DNA from: Halorussus marinus
GTDB taxonomy: Archaea > Halobacteriota > Halobacteria > Halobacteriales > Haladaptataceae
Reading direction: 5' to 3'
NCBI RefSeq assembly: GCF_004765795.1
Contig: NZ_SBIV01000003.1
Span: 248,001-312,000, forward strand
DNA length: 64,000 nucleotides
Below the pieces are notes generated by a model. It did no database searches, was not told where the DNA came from, and was given only the letters and a program-made list of their open reading frames with translations. Within the stretch, counting starts at the first letter, position 1; every line of letters begins with the position of its first letter. Positions 36,450 through 44,921 of the stretch are shown here, in pieces. The position numbers were made by a program, and so were the translations under genes.

Positions 36450-38930
36450 ATGACCGACGACTCAGACGGGCGGATCACCCTCTCGGTCCCCGAGATGGAC
36501 TGTGCTTCCTGTGCGGGGAAAGTCACCGCCAGCGTCGAGCGCCTCGACGGCGTCCGTGCGATCGACGCCGCGCCGACCACCGGGACGGTCACGGTGCGCT
36601 ACGACGCCGGTCGGACCGACGCCGAAGCCGTTCGCGAGCGCGTGCGTGCGGCGGGGTACGCGGTCGGGTCAGACGCCGGCCGGGAGAGAACGCTCCGGCT
36701 CTCGGTCCCCGAGATGGACTGTGCCTCCTGTGCGGGGAAAGTCGGGGACGCGCTCGACCGGGCGGGGGTCGCCCACGAGACGTACCCGGCGACGGGCGAG
36801 GTCGTCGTCTCCGGCGACCCCGACCGCGAGGCCGTGGTCGACGCGATCGAGAGCGCGGGCTACGCGGTCGCGGACGCGATCGACGACGCCGCCGGCCCGC
36901 AGGTCGCCGACTCGACCGCGGTCTGGACGAGTCCGCGCGGGCTCAAGACGGCGGTCGGGGCGGTGTTACTGATCGCGGGGATGGCGCTCGAGTTTCTCCT
37001 CGAGGGCGCGAACCCGCTCCTGTTCGAGGCGGTCGGCCGGGAGTTTCACGCCTCGGCGGTCCTGTTGCTCGGGGCCGCCGGGATCGCCGGCCAGCCGATC
37101 GTCCGGGGCGGCTACTACTCCGCGCGGAACCTGAGCCTCGACATCGACCTGCTGATGGGCGTGGGCGTCCTCAGCGCGGTCGCGGTCGGCCTCTACGTAG
37201 AGGCCGCCACCTTGGCGGTCCTGTTCAGCGTGGCCGAACTCCTCGAAGCGTACTCGATGGATCGGGCTCGCGATTCGGTCCGGGAGTTGATGGACCTCTC
37301 GCCCGACACCGCCACCGTCCGACGCGGGGGTGGCGAGGAGACCGTCCCCGTCGAGGAGGTCGCGGTCGGCGAGACGGTTCTCGTCAGACCCGGCGAGAAG
37401 ATCCCGGTCGACGGCGAGGTGACCGACGGGACGAGCGCGGTGAATCAGGCCCCGATCACCGGCGAGAGCGTCCCGGTCGACAAGACGCCCGGCGCCGACG
37501 TGTACGCCGGCACGGTCAACGAGGAGGGGTACCTCGAGATCGAAGCCACCGCCGAGGCCGACGAGACCACCCTCTCGCGGGTGGTCGAACTGGTCGGCGA
37601 CGCCCAGCGCGAGCGCACCGACAGCGAGCAGTTCATCGAGCGGTTCGCGCGCTACTACACGCCGATCATCGTCGCCGGGGCGCTCGTGACCGCGTTCGGT
37701 CCGCCCGCGTTCGGCGAGCCGTTCCGGCCGTGGTTCGTCCGCGGGCTGACCCTGCTGGTGGTCGCCTGCCCCTGTGCGTTCGTCATCTCGACGCCGGTCT
37801 CGGTGGTGTCGGGCGTCACCAGCGCGGCGCGCAACGGCGTGCTCGTGAAGGGCGGCCCGCACCTCGAATCGATGGGCTCGGTCGAGGCGGTCGCGTTCGA
37901 CAAGACGGGCACTCTCACCGAGGGGAACCTCGCGGTGACCGACGTGGTGGGACTCAACGGCGCCGACGAGGCCGACGTGCTGGCCCGTGCCCACGACCTC
38001 GAACGCCGGAGCGAACACCCCCTGTCGGAAGCGATCGTCGACGAGGCCCACCGTCGGGCGGACCCACACGACGGGGCCGACGGCGACCGGTCGGTCGAGA
38101 ACTTCGAGAGCCTGACCGGCAAGGGCGTCCGCGCCGACCTCGACGGAGTGACCCACTACGCCGGCAAGCCCGCGCTGTTCGCGGAGCTCGGCTTCGATCT
38201 GGAGCACGTCCACCTCTCGACCGACGGCGGTGAGAACCGCCTCGCGTCCCGGACGTCGAAGTGCGAGGACCGCGAGGACTGCCTCGACCTGCTCGCGGAC
38301 GTCGTTCCGCGATTCCAGCGCGAGGGCAAGACGGTCGTGCTCGTCGGTACCGAAGACGAACTGGAAGGCGTCGTCGCCATCGCCGACGAGGTCCGCGAGG
38401 AGGCCGCGACCGCGATCGAGCGCCTCCGAGAGCGCGGGGTGACCTGCGTCATGCTCACCGGCGACAACGAGGGGACGGCCCGCGCGGTCGCCGAGCGCGT
38501 CGGCGTCGACGAGTACCGCGCGGAACTCCTCCCCGAGGAGAAGGTCGCGGCCGTCGAGGAACTCACCGAGAGCCGGGGCGCCACCGCGATGGTCGGCGAC
38601 GGCGTCAACGACGCGCCCGCGATGGCCGCCGCGACCGTCGGGGTGGCGATGGGGGCGGCCGGCACCGACGCCGCCATCGAGACCGCCGACATCGCCCTGC
38701 TCGGCGACGACCTGCTCGCGGTGCCGTACCTCTATCGCCTCTCGCGGGCCGCCACCGGCGTGATCCGCCAGAACATCTGGGCGAGTCTCGCGGTCAAGGC
38801 GGTGCTGGCCGCGGGTGCGCCGCTCGGGCTGGTGTCGGTCGCGGCCGCCATCGTGGTCGGCGACATGGGGATGAGTCTGGCGGTGACGGGCAACGCGATG
38901 CGGCTCGCGCGCGTCGAACCCGAGGAGTAG
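36450..38930 (+). CDS. Heavy-metal P1B-type ATPase with two N-terminal HMA domains (Zn/Cd type)
   Basis: An 826-residue metal exporter. Two MDCASCAGKV sites start metal-binding domains at residues 10-75 and 85-145. The membrane core includes the CPC motif (VACPCAFVISTPVSV near 439), the phosphorylated Asp in DKTGTLTEG near 483, HP of the nucleotide domain in RRSEHPLSEAI, and MVGDGVNDAPA. The M7 Lys (ASLAVKAVL) and M8 Asp-x-Gly (VVGDMGMSLAV) point to Zn/Cd/Pb (P1B-2) over copper. A Cys-containing insert (RTSKCEDREDCLDLLADVV) sits in the nucleotide domain. The TATA box 25 nt upstream suggests a leaderless mRNA. Confidence 0.93.
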   Translation: MTDDSDGRITLSVPEMDCASCAGKVTASVERLDGVRAIDAAPTTGTVTVRYDAGRTDAEAVRERVRAAGYAVGSDAGRERTLRLSVPEMDCASCAGKVGDALDRAGVAHETYPATGEVVVSGDPDREAVVDAIESAGYAVADAIDDAAGPQVADSTAVWTSPRGLKTAVGAVLLIAGMALEFLLEGANPLLFEAVGREFHASAVLLLGAAGIAGQPIVRGGYYSARNLSLDIDLLMGVGVLSAVAVGLYVEAATLAVLFSVAELLEAYSMDRARDSVRELMDLSPDTATVRRGGGEETVPVEEVAVGETVLVRPGEKIPVDGEVTDGTSAVNQAPITGESVPVDKTPGADVYAGTVNEEGYLEIEATAEADETTLSRVVELVGDAQRERTDSEQFIERFARYYTPIIVAGALVTAFGPPAFGEPFRPWFVRGLTLLVVACPCAFVISTPVSVVSGVTSAARNGVLVKGGPHLESMGSVEAVAFDKTGTLTEGNLAVTDVVGLNGADEADVLARAHDLERRSEHPLSEAIVDEAHRRADPHDGADGDRSVENFESLTGKGVRADLDGVTHYAGKPALFAELGFDLEHVHLSTDGGENRLASRTSKCEDREDCLDLLADVVPRFQREGKTVVLVGTEDELEGVVAIADEVREEAATAIERLRERGVTCVMLTGDNEGTARAVAERVGVDEYRAELLPEEKVAAVEELTESRGATAMVGDGVNDAPAMAAATVGVAMGAAGTDAAIETADIALLGDDLLAVPYLYRLSRAATGVIRQNIWASLAVKAVLAAGAPLGLVSVAAAIVVGDMGMSLAVTGNAMRLARVEPEE

Positions 38931-38961
38931 CCGCCGGTCGCGCTCGCCGGGAATTGCTTTC

Positions 38962-39975
38962 TCAGTCGTTCAGCGCCGGGTGGTCGGTCCGGATCTCGTC
39001 GATCAGCTCTCGTACGTCCTCGTTGGCCTCGCCGTCGGGCGCGACCGGCCGCCGGCCGTCGAACGTCTCGTGGACCTCCGCGACGCTCTCGGAGAGGGTG
39101 TCGAGCCCGTAGCCGCCTTCGAGCACGAACCCGAGCGCGGCGCCGATCTCGTCGGCGAGGTCACGCACGCGTGCGGTCAGCATCCCGTACCCGTCGGTCG
39201 AGACCCGCATCCGGGAGATCGGATCGTGGCGGTGGGCGTCGAACCCCGCGCTCACCAACACGAGTCCGGGGTCGAACTCCCGGAGAGCGGGTGCGACCAC
39301 CTCGTCGACGGCGTCGCGGTACTCGGGGTCGCCGGCACCCGCCGGGAGCGGGACGTTGAGCGTCGTACCTTCGCCCGCGTCCGTTCCGGATTCGCCGACC
39401 TCGCCCGTCCCCGGATACAGTCCCTCTTCGTGGACCGAGGCGTAGAACACGTCGCCGACGTCGTAGAAGATGTCCTGGGTCCCGTTGCCGTGGTGGACGT
39501 CCCAGTCGAAGATGGCGACCCGCGAGACGCTCCGCGAGTCGATGACGTGACGGGCCGCGACCGCCGCGTTGTTGAAAAAGCAAAACCCCATCGCGTCGTC
39601 GCCGACCGCGTGGTGGCCCGGCGGCCGGCCGATCGAGAACGGCGTCTCGCGGCCGTCGACGCCGTCGAGCGCCGTCTCGGCAGACCACTGGGCGAGCCCC
39701 GCCGACCGGAGCGCGGCCTCCCACGTCGCCTCCACGGCGACGGTGTCGGGGTCCCAGTTGCCGCCGCCGGACTCGCAGAACTCCCGGAACTCCGCGACGT
39801 AGTCGGGGTCGTGGACGGCTTCCACCGCGGCGCGGGACGCGGGGTCGGCCTCGACGTACTCGACGCCGTGTTTGCGAGCCAGTAGCTCCCGTATCGCACG
39901 CAGACGGTCGGGGGTTTCGGGGTGTCGCCCGCCCGTGTCGTGGGCGAGACACGCCTCGCTGTAGCCGAACTTCAT
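38962..39975 (-). CDS. hdaI: Histone deacetylase family protein (class II/AcuC-like)
   Basis: A zinc hydrolase of 337 residues, probably a protein lysine deacetylase. All active-site parts are visible: RPPGHHAVGDDAMGFCFFNNAA (charge-relay His-His), IFDWDVHHGNGTQDIFY (zinc Asp and His), LVSAGFDAHRHDPIS (zinc Asp) and the catalytic Tyr in EGGYGLDTL. So it should be active. It overlaps the 3' end of the histone gene by 4 bp (ATGA), i.e. is translated right after it. The Haloferax volcanii counterparts (hstA, hdaI) are neighbours too, as I recall. Histone tails are short in archaea, so its real target is open. Confidence 0.93.
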   Translation of the reverse strand: MKFGYSEACLAHDTGGRHPETPDRLRAIRELLARKHGVEYVEADPASRAAVEAVHDPDYVAEFREFCESGGGNWDPDTVAVEATWEAALRSAGLAQWSAETALDGVDGRETPFSIGRPPGHHAVGDDAMGFCFFNNAAVAARHVIDSRSVSRVAIFDWDVHHGNGTQDIFYDVGDVFYASVHEEGLYPGTGEVGESGTDAGEGTTLNVPLPAGAGDPEYRDAVDEVVAPALREFDPGLVLVSAGFDAHRHDPISRMRVSTDGYGMLTARVRDLADEIGAALGFVLEGGYGLDTLSESVAEVHETFDGRRPVAPDGEANEDVRELIDEIRTDHPALND

Positions 39976-40403
39976 TCGAAGAGCTTGAAGTACGTCTCGA
40001 TGTCCTCGGCCTTAACAGTTCGCCGGTCGGCGTGACGCGCGAGGGTCGCGGCCGCCGTGGCGACGTTGTCGGCGTAGTCTTCGAGGATGTCCGCCAGCGC
40101 GATCCGGGCGTCCATCGCGACCCGGTAGTCGTCGCCGATGTCGAGCCGCGCGATCCGGTCGACGGGCGCGACCGGGAGTTCGAGCTCGTCCTTGTCGACG
40201 ACCTGCTCGACGCCGAAGTCGCCGCTCATCAGCGTCTTGCGGCCGTCGTCGTTCGCGCGCTCGGCGGCGTCGGCCGCCAGCTCGGCGCCGTGGCGCTGGA
40301 TGCGTCGGGCCAGTTCCTCGGCGGCGTCGGCGCTGACTCGGAGGTCCCCCGCGTTCCGTCGAATGATAGCATCGACCGGTGCAAACGGCAGCTCGACGCT
40401 CAT
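39972..40403 (-). CDS. hstA: Archaeal histone, fused doublet
   Basis: A 143-residue protein with two histone folds in tandem: ELPFAPVDAIIRRNAGDLRVSADAAEELARRI (fold 1) and ELPVAPVDRIARLDIGDDYRVAMDARIALADILE (fold 2, ending RTVKAEDIETYFKLFE). Fused doublets are known in haloarchaea and act as pre-formed dimers. It is acidic overall, yet keeps Arg on the DNA face. The Met at 40403 begins exactly at fold 1; the frame upstream is a non-coding extension. The histone deacetylase follows with a 4-bp overlap. Confidence 0.95.
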   Translation of the reverse strand: MSVELPFAPVDAIIRRNAGDLRVSADAAEELARRIQRHGAELAADAAERANDDGRKTLMSGDFGVEQVVDKDELELPVAPVDRIARLDIGDDYRVAMDARIALADILEDYADNVATAAATLARHADRRTVKAEDIETYFKLFE

Positions 40404-40493
40404 ACCCGAATCCGGGTATCTCGCGCCCTTAGTTCTTTCCGTCGCGTCTTTCGAGGTCCCTGCCGGCGTCTCTCGGCCCACCGGCGTGCGCGG

Positions 40494-41918
40494 TCAGAAC
40501 ACGTCCTCGGCGTCGAGCCGCCCGTCCCGGAGCTCGCCGCGCGCGGTGAGCTTCTGCCCGAGGGTCACGTCGGTGTTCGCGTCGACGCTCACCGTCTCTT
40601 CGCCGTCGTCGAGGATGATCGGGTCGCCGGCCTGCACGACGGTGCCGGTGAACTCGACGACCTCGCCGCTCTCCTCGGCGGTCGCCGCCGCGTTCGAGCC
40701 GCCGTCCGCCGCCGACTCCGCCCCGTCGCCGTCCGCGAAGTCGTCGAGTCCGGGGCCGTCGCCGCCGGTCGCGCCCGCGTCGGCTGGACTCCCATCGTCA
40801 CCGGGCTCGGCCTCGCTGAAGACGGTCACGGTCGACTGCCAGCCCGCCGAGCCCTCGATGTCGTCCTCCCAGCCGTCCTGAATCTCGATGTCCGCGAGCT
40901 GGACCTCGTCGCCGGGCGCGATCTCTTCGTCTGCTTTCTCGCCCCAGAGCGCGACCCGGAGGTCCCCGGTGTCGTCCTGCACGCGGATGTTACGGACCTG
41001 CCCCTCCGAGCCGTCGTCGCGGTCGAAGGTTCGCTTGGGATCGGCCGACCGGACCACGCCCGCGATGTCGACCTCGTCGCCGATCTCGAGGTCGGCGATG
41101 TCGGCGGTCTCGGGAACGTACTCGACATCTTCGTCGATCTGTTCGACGGCGCCCCGGTCGCCGACGTGGAGTTCGAGGCTCCCGTCGCGCTCGCGGACGT
41201 AGCCGTCGACGACCTCGACGGAGGTCCCGGCGTCGAGCTCCGCGGCGCGGTCGGCCCGATCGTCCCAGAGGGTGACCCGGACCCGGCCGGTCTCGTCGCC
41301 GACCTTCAGGTTCGAGACGCGACCCTCCGAGCCGTCGTCGCGATCGAAGGTCCGGATGGCGTCGGTGTCGAGCACCTTCGCCCGGAGGTTCACGTCCGAG
41401 AGCCCGAGCGAGAGGTCCTCGATCCGGTAGGTGTCCTGGACTTGAACGTCGATGTCGGCGTCGTCGTCGGCCTCGGCCTGATTCACGTTGACTTCGACGC
41501 CGTTGTACCCCTCCTTGGGTCGGCCCGCGATACGGAGCGTCTCGCCCACTTCGAGTTCGTCCTCGCCGGCGTCGGCCTGCTTGTCCCAGAACGTGATGCG
41601 GACCGACCCGGTCTCGTCGGCGACTTCGACGTTCAGCACGCGGCCGTCCTCCTGATCGCCGTCGCGCTCGAAGCTTCGAACGTCGCCGATGCCGACGACC
41701 TTCGCGACGAACTTCACCTCCTCCATGCCGGGCTCGATGTCCGCGACGCTGTCGACCTCCCCGCCCTCCTCGTCGAGCTCGTGAGCGATGAGCATCGCCG
41801 CCGTCTCCTCGTCGGCCAGCCCGCCCATCTGTGCCACCTTCTCCTCGACCGCCTCGCGGAACTCCTCCAGAGAGATATCTGCGTCGAGGTCGGCGTGAAC
41901 GTCCTCTATCGCGCCCAT
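40494..41918 (-). CDS. rpa2: Replication protein A-type ssDNA-binding protein (RPA2)
   Basis: A 474-residue single-stranded DNA-binding protein. An N-terminal helical part (1-60, DISLEEFREAVEEKVAQMGG) is followed by three similar OB folds, each with the pattern F-x-R-D-D-G-S-E-G-x-V-x-N and D-x-T-G-x-x-R-V-x-L-W (about 63, 165 and 270). A Gly/Asp-rich disordered linker leads to a fourth smaller OB-like unit (EVVEFTGTVVQAGDPIILDDG). It fits haloarchaeal Rpa2. It stands just before the histone gene, on the same strand. Confidence 0.92.
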   Translation of the reverse strand: MGAIEDVHADLDADISLEEFREAVEEKVAQMGGLADEETAAMLIAHELDEEGGEVDSVADIEPGMEEVKFVAKVVGIGDVRSFERDGDQEDGRVLNVEVADETGSVRITFWDKQADAGEDELEVGETLRIAGRPKEGYNGVEVNVNQAEADDDADIDVQVQDTYRIEDLSLGLSDVNLRAKVLDTDAIRTFDRDDGSEGRVSNLKVGDETGRVRVTLWDDRADRAAELDAGTSVEVVDGYVRERDGSLELHVGDRGAVEQIDEDVEYVPETADIADLEIGDEVDIAGVVRSADPKRTFDRDDGSEGQVRNIRVQDDTGDLRVALWGEKADEEIAPGDEVQLADIEIQDGWEDDIEGSAGWQSTVTVFSEAEPGDDGSPADAGATGGDGPGLDDFADGDGAESAADGGSNAAATAEESGEVVEFTGTVVQAGDPIILDDGEETVSVDANTDVTLGQKLTARGELRDGRLDAEDVF

Positions 41919-42106
41919 AATCGTATTAGCGAGCAGGGCTGGCCCGCGCTTAAGCATTGTCCTTGGCGCGGACGCCGCTCCGTCTCGGTCACGTCGGGCG
42001 ATTTTTCGGACGGCGGTTTCCATCGTTCGCGGGCCCGTTCGGGCCCGCCCGCGGTCGGCTCTCGGGGGGTCACGCGCCGAACTGGTCGCCCCTCTCGGTA
42101 TAAATC

Positions 42107-42583
42107 TTAGCTCGGGTCGGCGGACGCGACGGCGCTCGTCTCGCCGAGCGCCTCGTGGGTGACCGTCACGCTCGCCGGTAGGCCGCCGTCGAAGGCGAAC
42201 GACGCCTCGTAGTCGATCTCCGAGACGCAGTCGGCACACGCCTCCGCGTCGTCGCGCCGGACGCTCTCGACGGTCACGGCGAGCGAGTCGGCGTCGGGAT
42301 CGTAGTCCGCGCCGGCCAGCCGCGCGACGTGACACGCGTCGGCGCCCGGAACAGTCCCGGTGACCTCGACTATCCCCTCCTCGGCGTCGAAGCCGACGGT
42401 CGCGTCGTTCGCCGCCGTTCCGCAGTCGGCGTCGGTCATCTCGAACGACTCCTCGGCCAGCGTCGGCGCGGTCCCGCCTCCACCGCTTCCCTCCTCCGGT
42501 ACTCCGTATCGGTCGAGACACCCGCCGAGCGACGCGGCGGCGAGGGACGCGCCGGCCCCGGCGAGCAGTTCGCGTCGGTCCAT
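42107..42583 (-). CDS. Predicted Tat lipoprotein, haloarchaeal
   Basis: A 158-residue secreted protein. The leader MDRRELLAGAGASLAAASLGGC carries a twin Arg and lipobox Cys22. A Gly-rich spacer leads to a compact beta-rich domain with four Cys outside the leader (DADCGTAANDATV, ADACHVARLAG, EACADCVSEID), which could form disulfides. Repeated strands (SLAVTVESVRR, YEASFAFDGGLPASVTVTH) suggest a small immunoglobulin-like fold. Function unknown. Confidence 0.8.
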   Translation of the reverse strand: MDRRELLAGAGASLAAASLGGCLDRYGVPEEGSGGGGTAPTLAEESFEMTDADCGTAANDATVGFDAEEGIVEVTGTVPGADACHVARLAGADYDPDADSLAVTVESVRRDDAEACADCVSEIDYEASFAFDGGLPASVTVTHEALGETSAVASADPS

Positions 42584-42717
42584 ACGGACGACCACGATCT
42601 CGACTTTCATAGTCTTGATGTTTGGAAAAATAGGTCTTTGAGTCTCCCGTGCCTACGTCTCTCACTGGACGCCCAGACCGTAACCCCTATTAGTTGAACC
42701 GGCCAACGTAGAGTTGA

Positions 42718-42790
42718 GTCCTGATAGGGTAGTGGACTATCCTCTTGGCTTGCGGAGCCAGGGACCGGAGTTCAAATCTCCGTCAGGACG
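42718..42790 (+). tRNA. tRNA-Arg (GCG)
   Basis: Cloverleaf with acceptor gtcctga / tcaggac and discriminator G, D arm around tagggtagtggacta, anticodon stem ttggc / gccag with loop ttgcgga (anticodon GCG) and T arm ccggagttcaaatctccg. No intron, no encoded CCA. Its 3' half is repeated downstream. A TATA-like cctattag stands about 25-30 nt upstream. Confidence 0.95.
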
Positions 42791-42859
42791 CTCACTACGT
42801 TTTCGACCTGACGTGGTTCGCGCTCGCGACGCTCGCGTGAACCTCCGTCAGGACGTTTT
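42769..42859. repeat. First copy of a 91-bp direct repeat starting in the tRNA-Arg T arm
   Basis: This segment begins at the tRNA T stem (agttcaaatctcc), includes the tRNA 3' end, and continues through ctcactacgttttcgacctg to gacgtttt. A second copy at 42992-43082 matches 89 of 91 bases. Direct repeats anchored on a tRNA 3' end are the signature of an integration site (attL/attR). Confidence 0.9.
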
Positions 42860-42927
42860 CACAGAGTAAGCACGCGAGGGCTTTCTGTGAATCTCACAAA
42901 TTGCGGAGTGAAAACGTCACCACGGAG
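42843..42927. repeat. Imperfect inverted repeat behind the tRNA-Arg repeat
   Basis: Arms at 42843-42862 (ctccgtcaggacgttttcac) and 42908-42927 match at 17 of 20 positions when one is reversed and complemented. A perfect inner hairpin (tcacaga 42859-42865 / tctgtga 42884-42890) lies between. The right arm continues as an inverted copy of the tRNA 3' end (acggagatttga, 42922-42933). No gene is present inside. Confidence 0.8.
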
Positions 42928-42991
42928 ATTTGAGCAGACGAGTCGCACGCCCGGAAGCACAACGGAGTGAGCATCCCGGACCGTCTCGGCC

Positions 42992-43082
42992 AGTTCAAAT
43001 CTCCGTCAGGACGCTCACTACGTTTTCGACCTGACGTGGTTCGCGCTCGCGACGCTCGCGTGAACCCCCGTCGGGACGTTTT
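42992..43082. repeat. Second copy of the 91-bp direct repeat
   Basis: Copy of 42769-42859 at a spacing of 223 bp, with two base changes (near its right end: c for t and g for a). It keeps the tRNA T-arm and acceptor 3' strand, but no tRNA 5' half. The stretch 42791-43163 holds only these repeats and the inverted repeat; I see no gene in it. Confidence 0.9.
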
Positions 43083-43163
43083 TCGCGCGACGCATCGACG
43101 ACGAGCACAGCGACTCGTCCGAGTCCCGAAGCCACTTGCTCGCCGACGTCGTACTGCTCGCGC

Positions 43164-43781
43164 ATGGACGACCACCTCCGGGCGGGCATCGCCGTCTACA
43201 ACGCGGGGGAGCACCACGCCGCCCACGACGCGTGGGAGGACCACTGGCTCGGCCTCGACGCCGGCACCGACGACGAGCGGTTCCTCCACGGACTCATTCA
43301 GTTCACCGCCGCGGTCCACCACGCCCACGGCGCGAACTGGGTGGGCGTGCAGGGGCTCGCCGAGAGCGCGGCGGCGTACCTCGCCGACCTCCCGGCCAAC
43401 TACCGCGGGGTGAACGTCGCCGCGGTCCGGCGGTGCCTCCGAGCGCTCGCCGCCGATCCGGAACACGTCGAGCGCGCCGCCCCGCCGCGCTTGCGCGCGG
43501 ACGGACTGGCCCTGGTGCCCGAGGACCTGGAGTTCGACGCCGCCGCGATCGCGGCCGTGACCCTCGCCGAGGAGTACGGCTACGACGAGGCCGTCATCGA
43601 GCGCGGCGTCGACTACGCCCGCGAGGACCTCGCCGACGGGCAGGCCAATAGCTCGTTCGTCACGTTCGTGATGGACTTCGCGCGCGACGCCGCCAATCGG
43701 GGGATCGTCTTTCGGCGACTGCGCCAGCACGTCGCCGAGCGACGCCGCCGCGAGACCGACGTCGAGGGACTGTTCGAGTGA
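43164..43781 (+). CDS. DUF309 domain protein
   Basis: A 205-residue helical protein with the DUF309 signature: AGIAVYNAGEHHAAHDAWEDHWL, followed by DDERFLHGLIQFTAAVHHAHGANWVGVQGLAESAAAYLADLP (two helices of conserved His, Gln and Ala). The second half is more variable and ends in an acidic/basic helix (LRQHVAERRRRETDVEGL). Function unknown; the fold is all-helical and metal binding through the His-rich helices is possible. The gene starts 82 bp after the last tRNA-Arg repeat copy. Confidence 0.9.
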   Translation: MDDHLRAGIAVYNAGEHHAAHDAWEDHWLGLDAGTDDERFLHGLIQFTAAVHHAHGANWVGVQGLAESAAAYLADLPANYRGVNVAAVRRCLRALAADPEHVERAAPPRLRADGLALVPEDLEFDAAAIAAVTLAEEYGYDEAVIERGVDYAREDLADGQANSSFVTFVMDFARDAANRGIVFRRLRQHVAERRRRETDVEGLFE

Positions 43782-43837
43782 CCGATCGACCCCGTCGCGC
43801 CGCCGGGTGACCGACCCGTTCGATCTGCCGACCCCGG

Positions 43838-43999
43838 TTAGCGCCGGAGCGTCACGTTCGTGCTACCGCAGTCCGGACAACTGGTCATCCGGCCCAGCGA
43901 CGGCGACTCCACGTTCTCCCAGTCGTCGCCGTCCGACGCCGCTTCGAAGCCGCAGTTCGTGCACCGCGATACCGACTGCTGTCCGTCCGTCTGTGACAT
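43838..43999 (-). CDS. Small zinc-ribbon protein, 53 residues
   Basis: A 53-residue protein with two knuckles: RCTNCGFEAASDG near the N-terminus and TSCPDCGSTNVTLRR at the end, giving four Cys in a classic zinc-ribbon order. The middle is acidic (DDWENVESPSLGRM). It resembles small haloarchaeal zinc-finger proteins that are broadly conserved but poorly characterised. It is convergent with the DUF309 gene (56 bp gap). Confidence 0.8.
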   Translation of the reverse strand: MSQTDGQQSVSRCTNCGFEAASDGDDWENVESPSLGRMTSCPDCGSTNVTLRR

Positions 44000-44081
44000 A
44001 CGATCTCGTACGACAAGCACTTCAATAGGTGTTTGGGTCGCCGTCGCACGCCCCGTGGGGCCGCCGTCTCCTCGGAGCGGG

Positions 44082-44843
44082 CTACTCGTCGACCTCGGCG
44101 TCGGCGAACTCCGCGGAGTTGTCCTGCGGGTCGTAGCCGAGCACGTCCTTCGCGCGCTCGATCGAGTAGTACTTCCGGTCGTTGTCCGAGATGCCGTAGA
44201 CGATCTCGTAATCGTAGTCGGCTTCGAGACATCGGTCGAAGAGATGTGCACAGTCTCGGTGAGAGAGCCACATCGCCTGCCCGCGCTCGTAGTCACGCGG
44301 CGGATGGTCCTTGGTGAGATTGCCGATCCGGACGCAGACGACGCTCAGGTCGTGGTGGTCGTGGTAGTAACGCCCGAGCACCTCGCCGCTGGCCTTGCTC
44401 ACGCCGTAGAGGTTGCTCGGTCGGGGGAGTTCGGTCCCGTCGAGTCGGAACTCGTCGCTGGGGCGGTACATTTCCGGGGTGCGCTCGTCGGTCTCGAACG
44501 CGCCGACCGCGTGGTTCGAGGAGGCGAACGCGAACTTCTCGACGCCGGCGTCGACCGCCGCCTTCAGCACCGTCCGGGTGCCGTCGATGTTGTTCGCCAG
44601 CACGCTGTCCCACGGCGCCTCGGGGCGGGGATCGCCCGCCAGATGCACGACGGCGCCGACGCCCTCGACCGCCTCGCGGACCGCCTCCTCGTCAGTGATG
44701 TCGGCGACGACGAACTCGTGGTCGACGTCGCGGGTCGGCGGGTCCCGATCGAGCAGCCGCCAGTCGTACTTCCCAGACAGCTCCGAGAGGATGGCCTGCC
44801 CGACGCGGCCCTCCGCGCCCGTAAGCAGGACTGGGTCGTCCAT
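44082..44843 (-). CDS. azf: NAD-dependent glucose-6-phosphate dehydrogenase (Azf)
   Basis: An extended-SDR enzyme of 253 residues. The nucleotide loop is LLTGAEGRVGQAILSEL (TGxxGxxG), the acidic residue after strand 2 is LLDRDP (favours NAD), then VVHLAGDPRPEA, FASSNHAVGAF and the catalytic YGVSKASGEVL (YxxxK). The sequence matches the haloarchaeal azf family, where the reaction is NAD-dependent oxidation of glucose 6-phosphate in the oxidative pentose phosphate route. The assignment is from recognition, so another sugar-nucleotide epimerase-like role cannot be excluded. Confidence 0.82.
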   Translation of the reverse strand: MDDPVLLTGAEGRVGQAILSELSGKYDWRLLDRDPPTRDVDHEFVVADITDEEAVREAVEGVGAVVHLAGDPRPEAPWDSVLANNIDGTRTVLKAAVDAGVEKFAFASSNHAVGAFETDERTPEMYRPSDEFRLDGTELPRPSNLYGVSKASGEVLGRYYHDHHDLSVVCVRIGNLTKDHPPRDYERGQAMWLSHRDCAHLFDRCLEADYDYEIVYGISDNDRKYYSIERAKDVLGYDPQDNSAEFADAEVDE

Positions 44844-44921
44844 TCAGGTCGAGAGACGAAGGGCCGCGATAAGTAAGGTACGATTCGGGGCGGTCAGTCT
44901 CCGGCCCCGGCTCCTCGGGAG

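Noticed and set aside
42992-43082. Second tRNA-Arg gene
   Set aside because: Only the T arm and acceptor 3' strand are present; no 5' half or anticodon arm.
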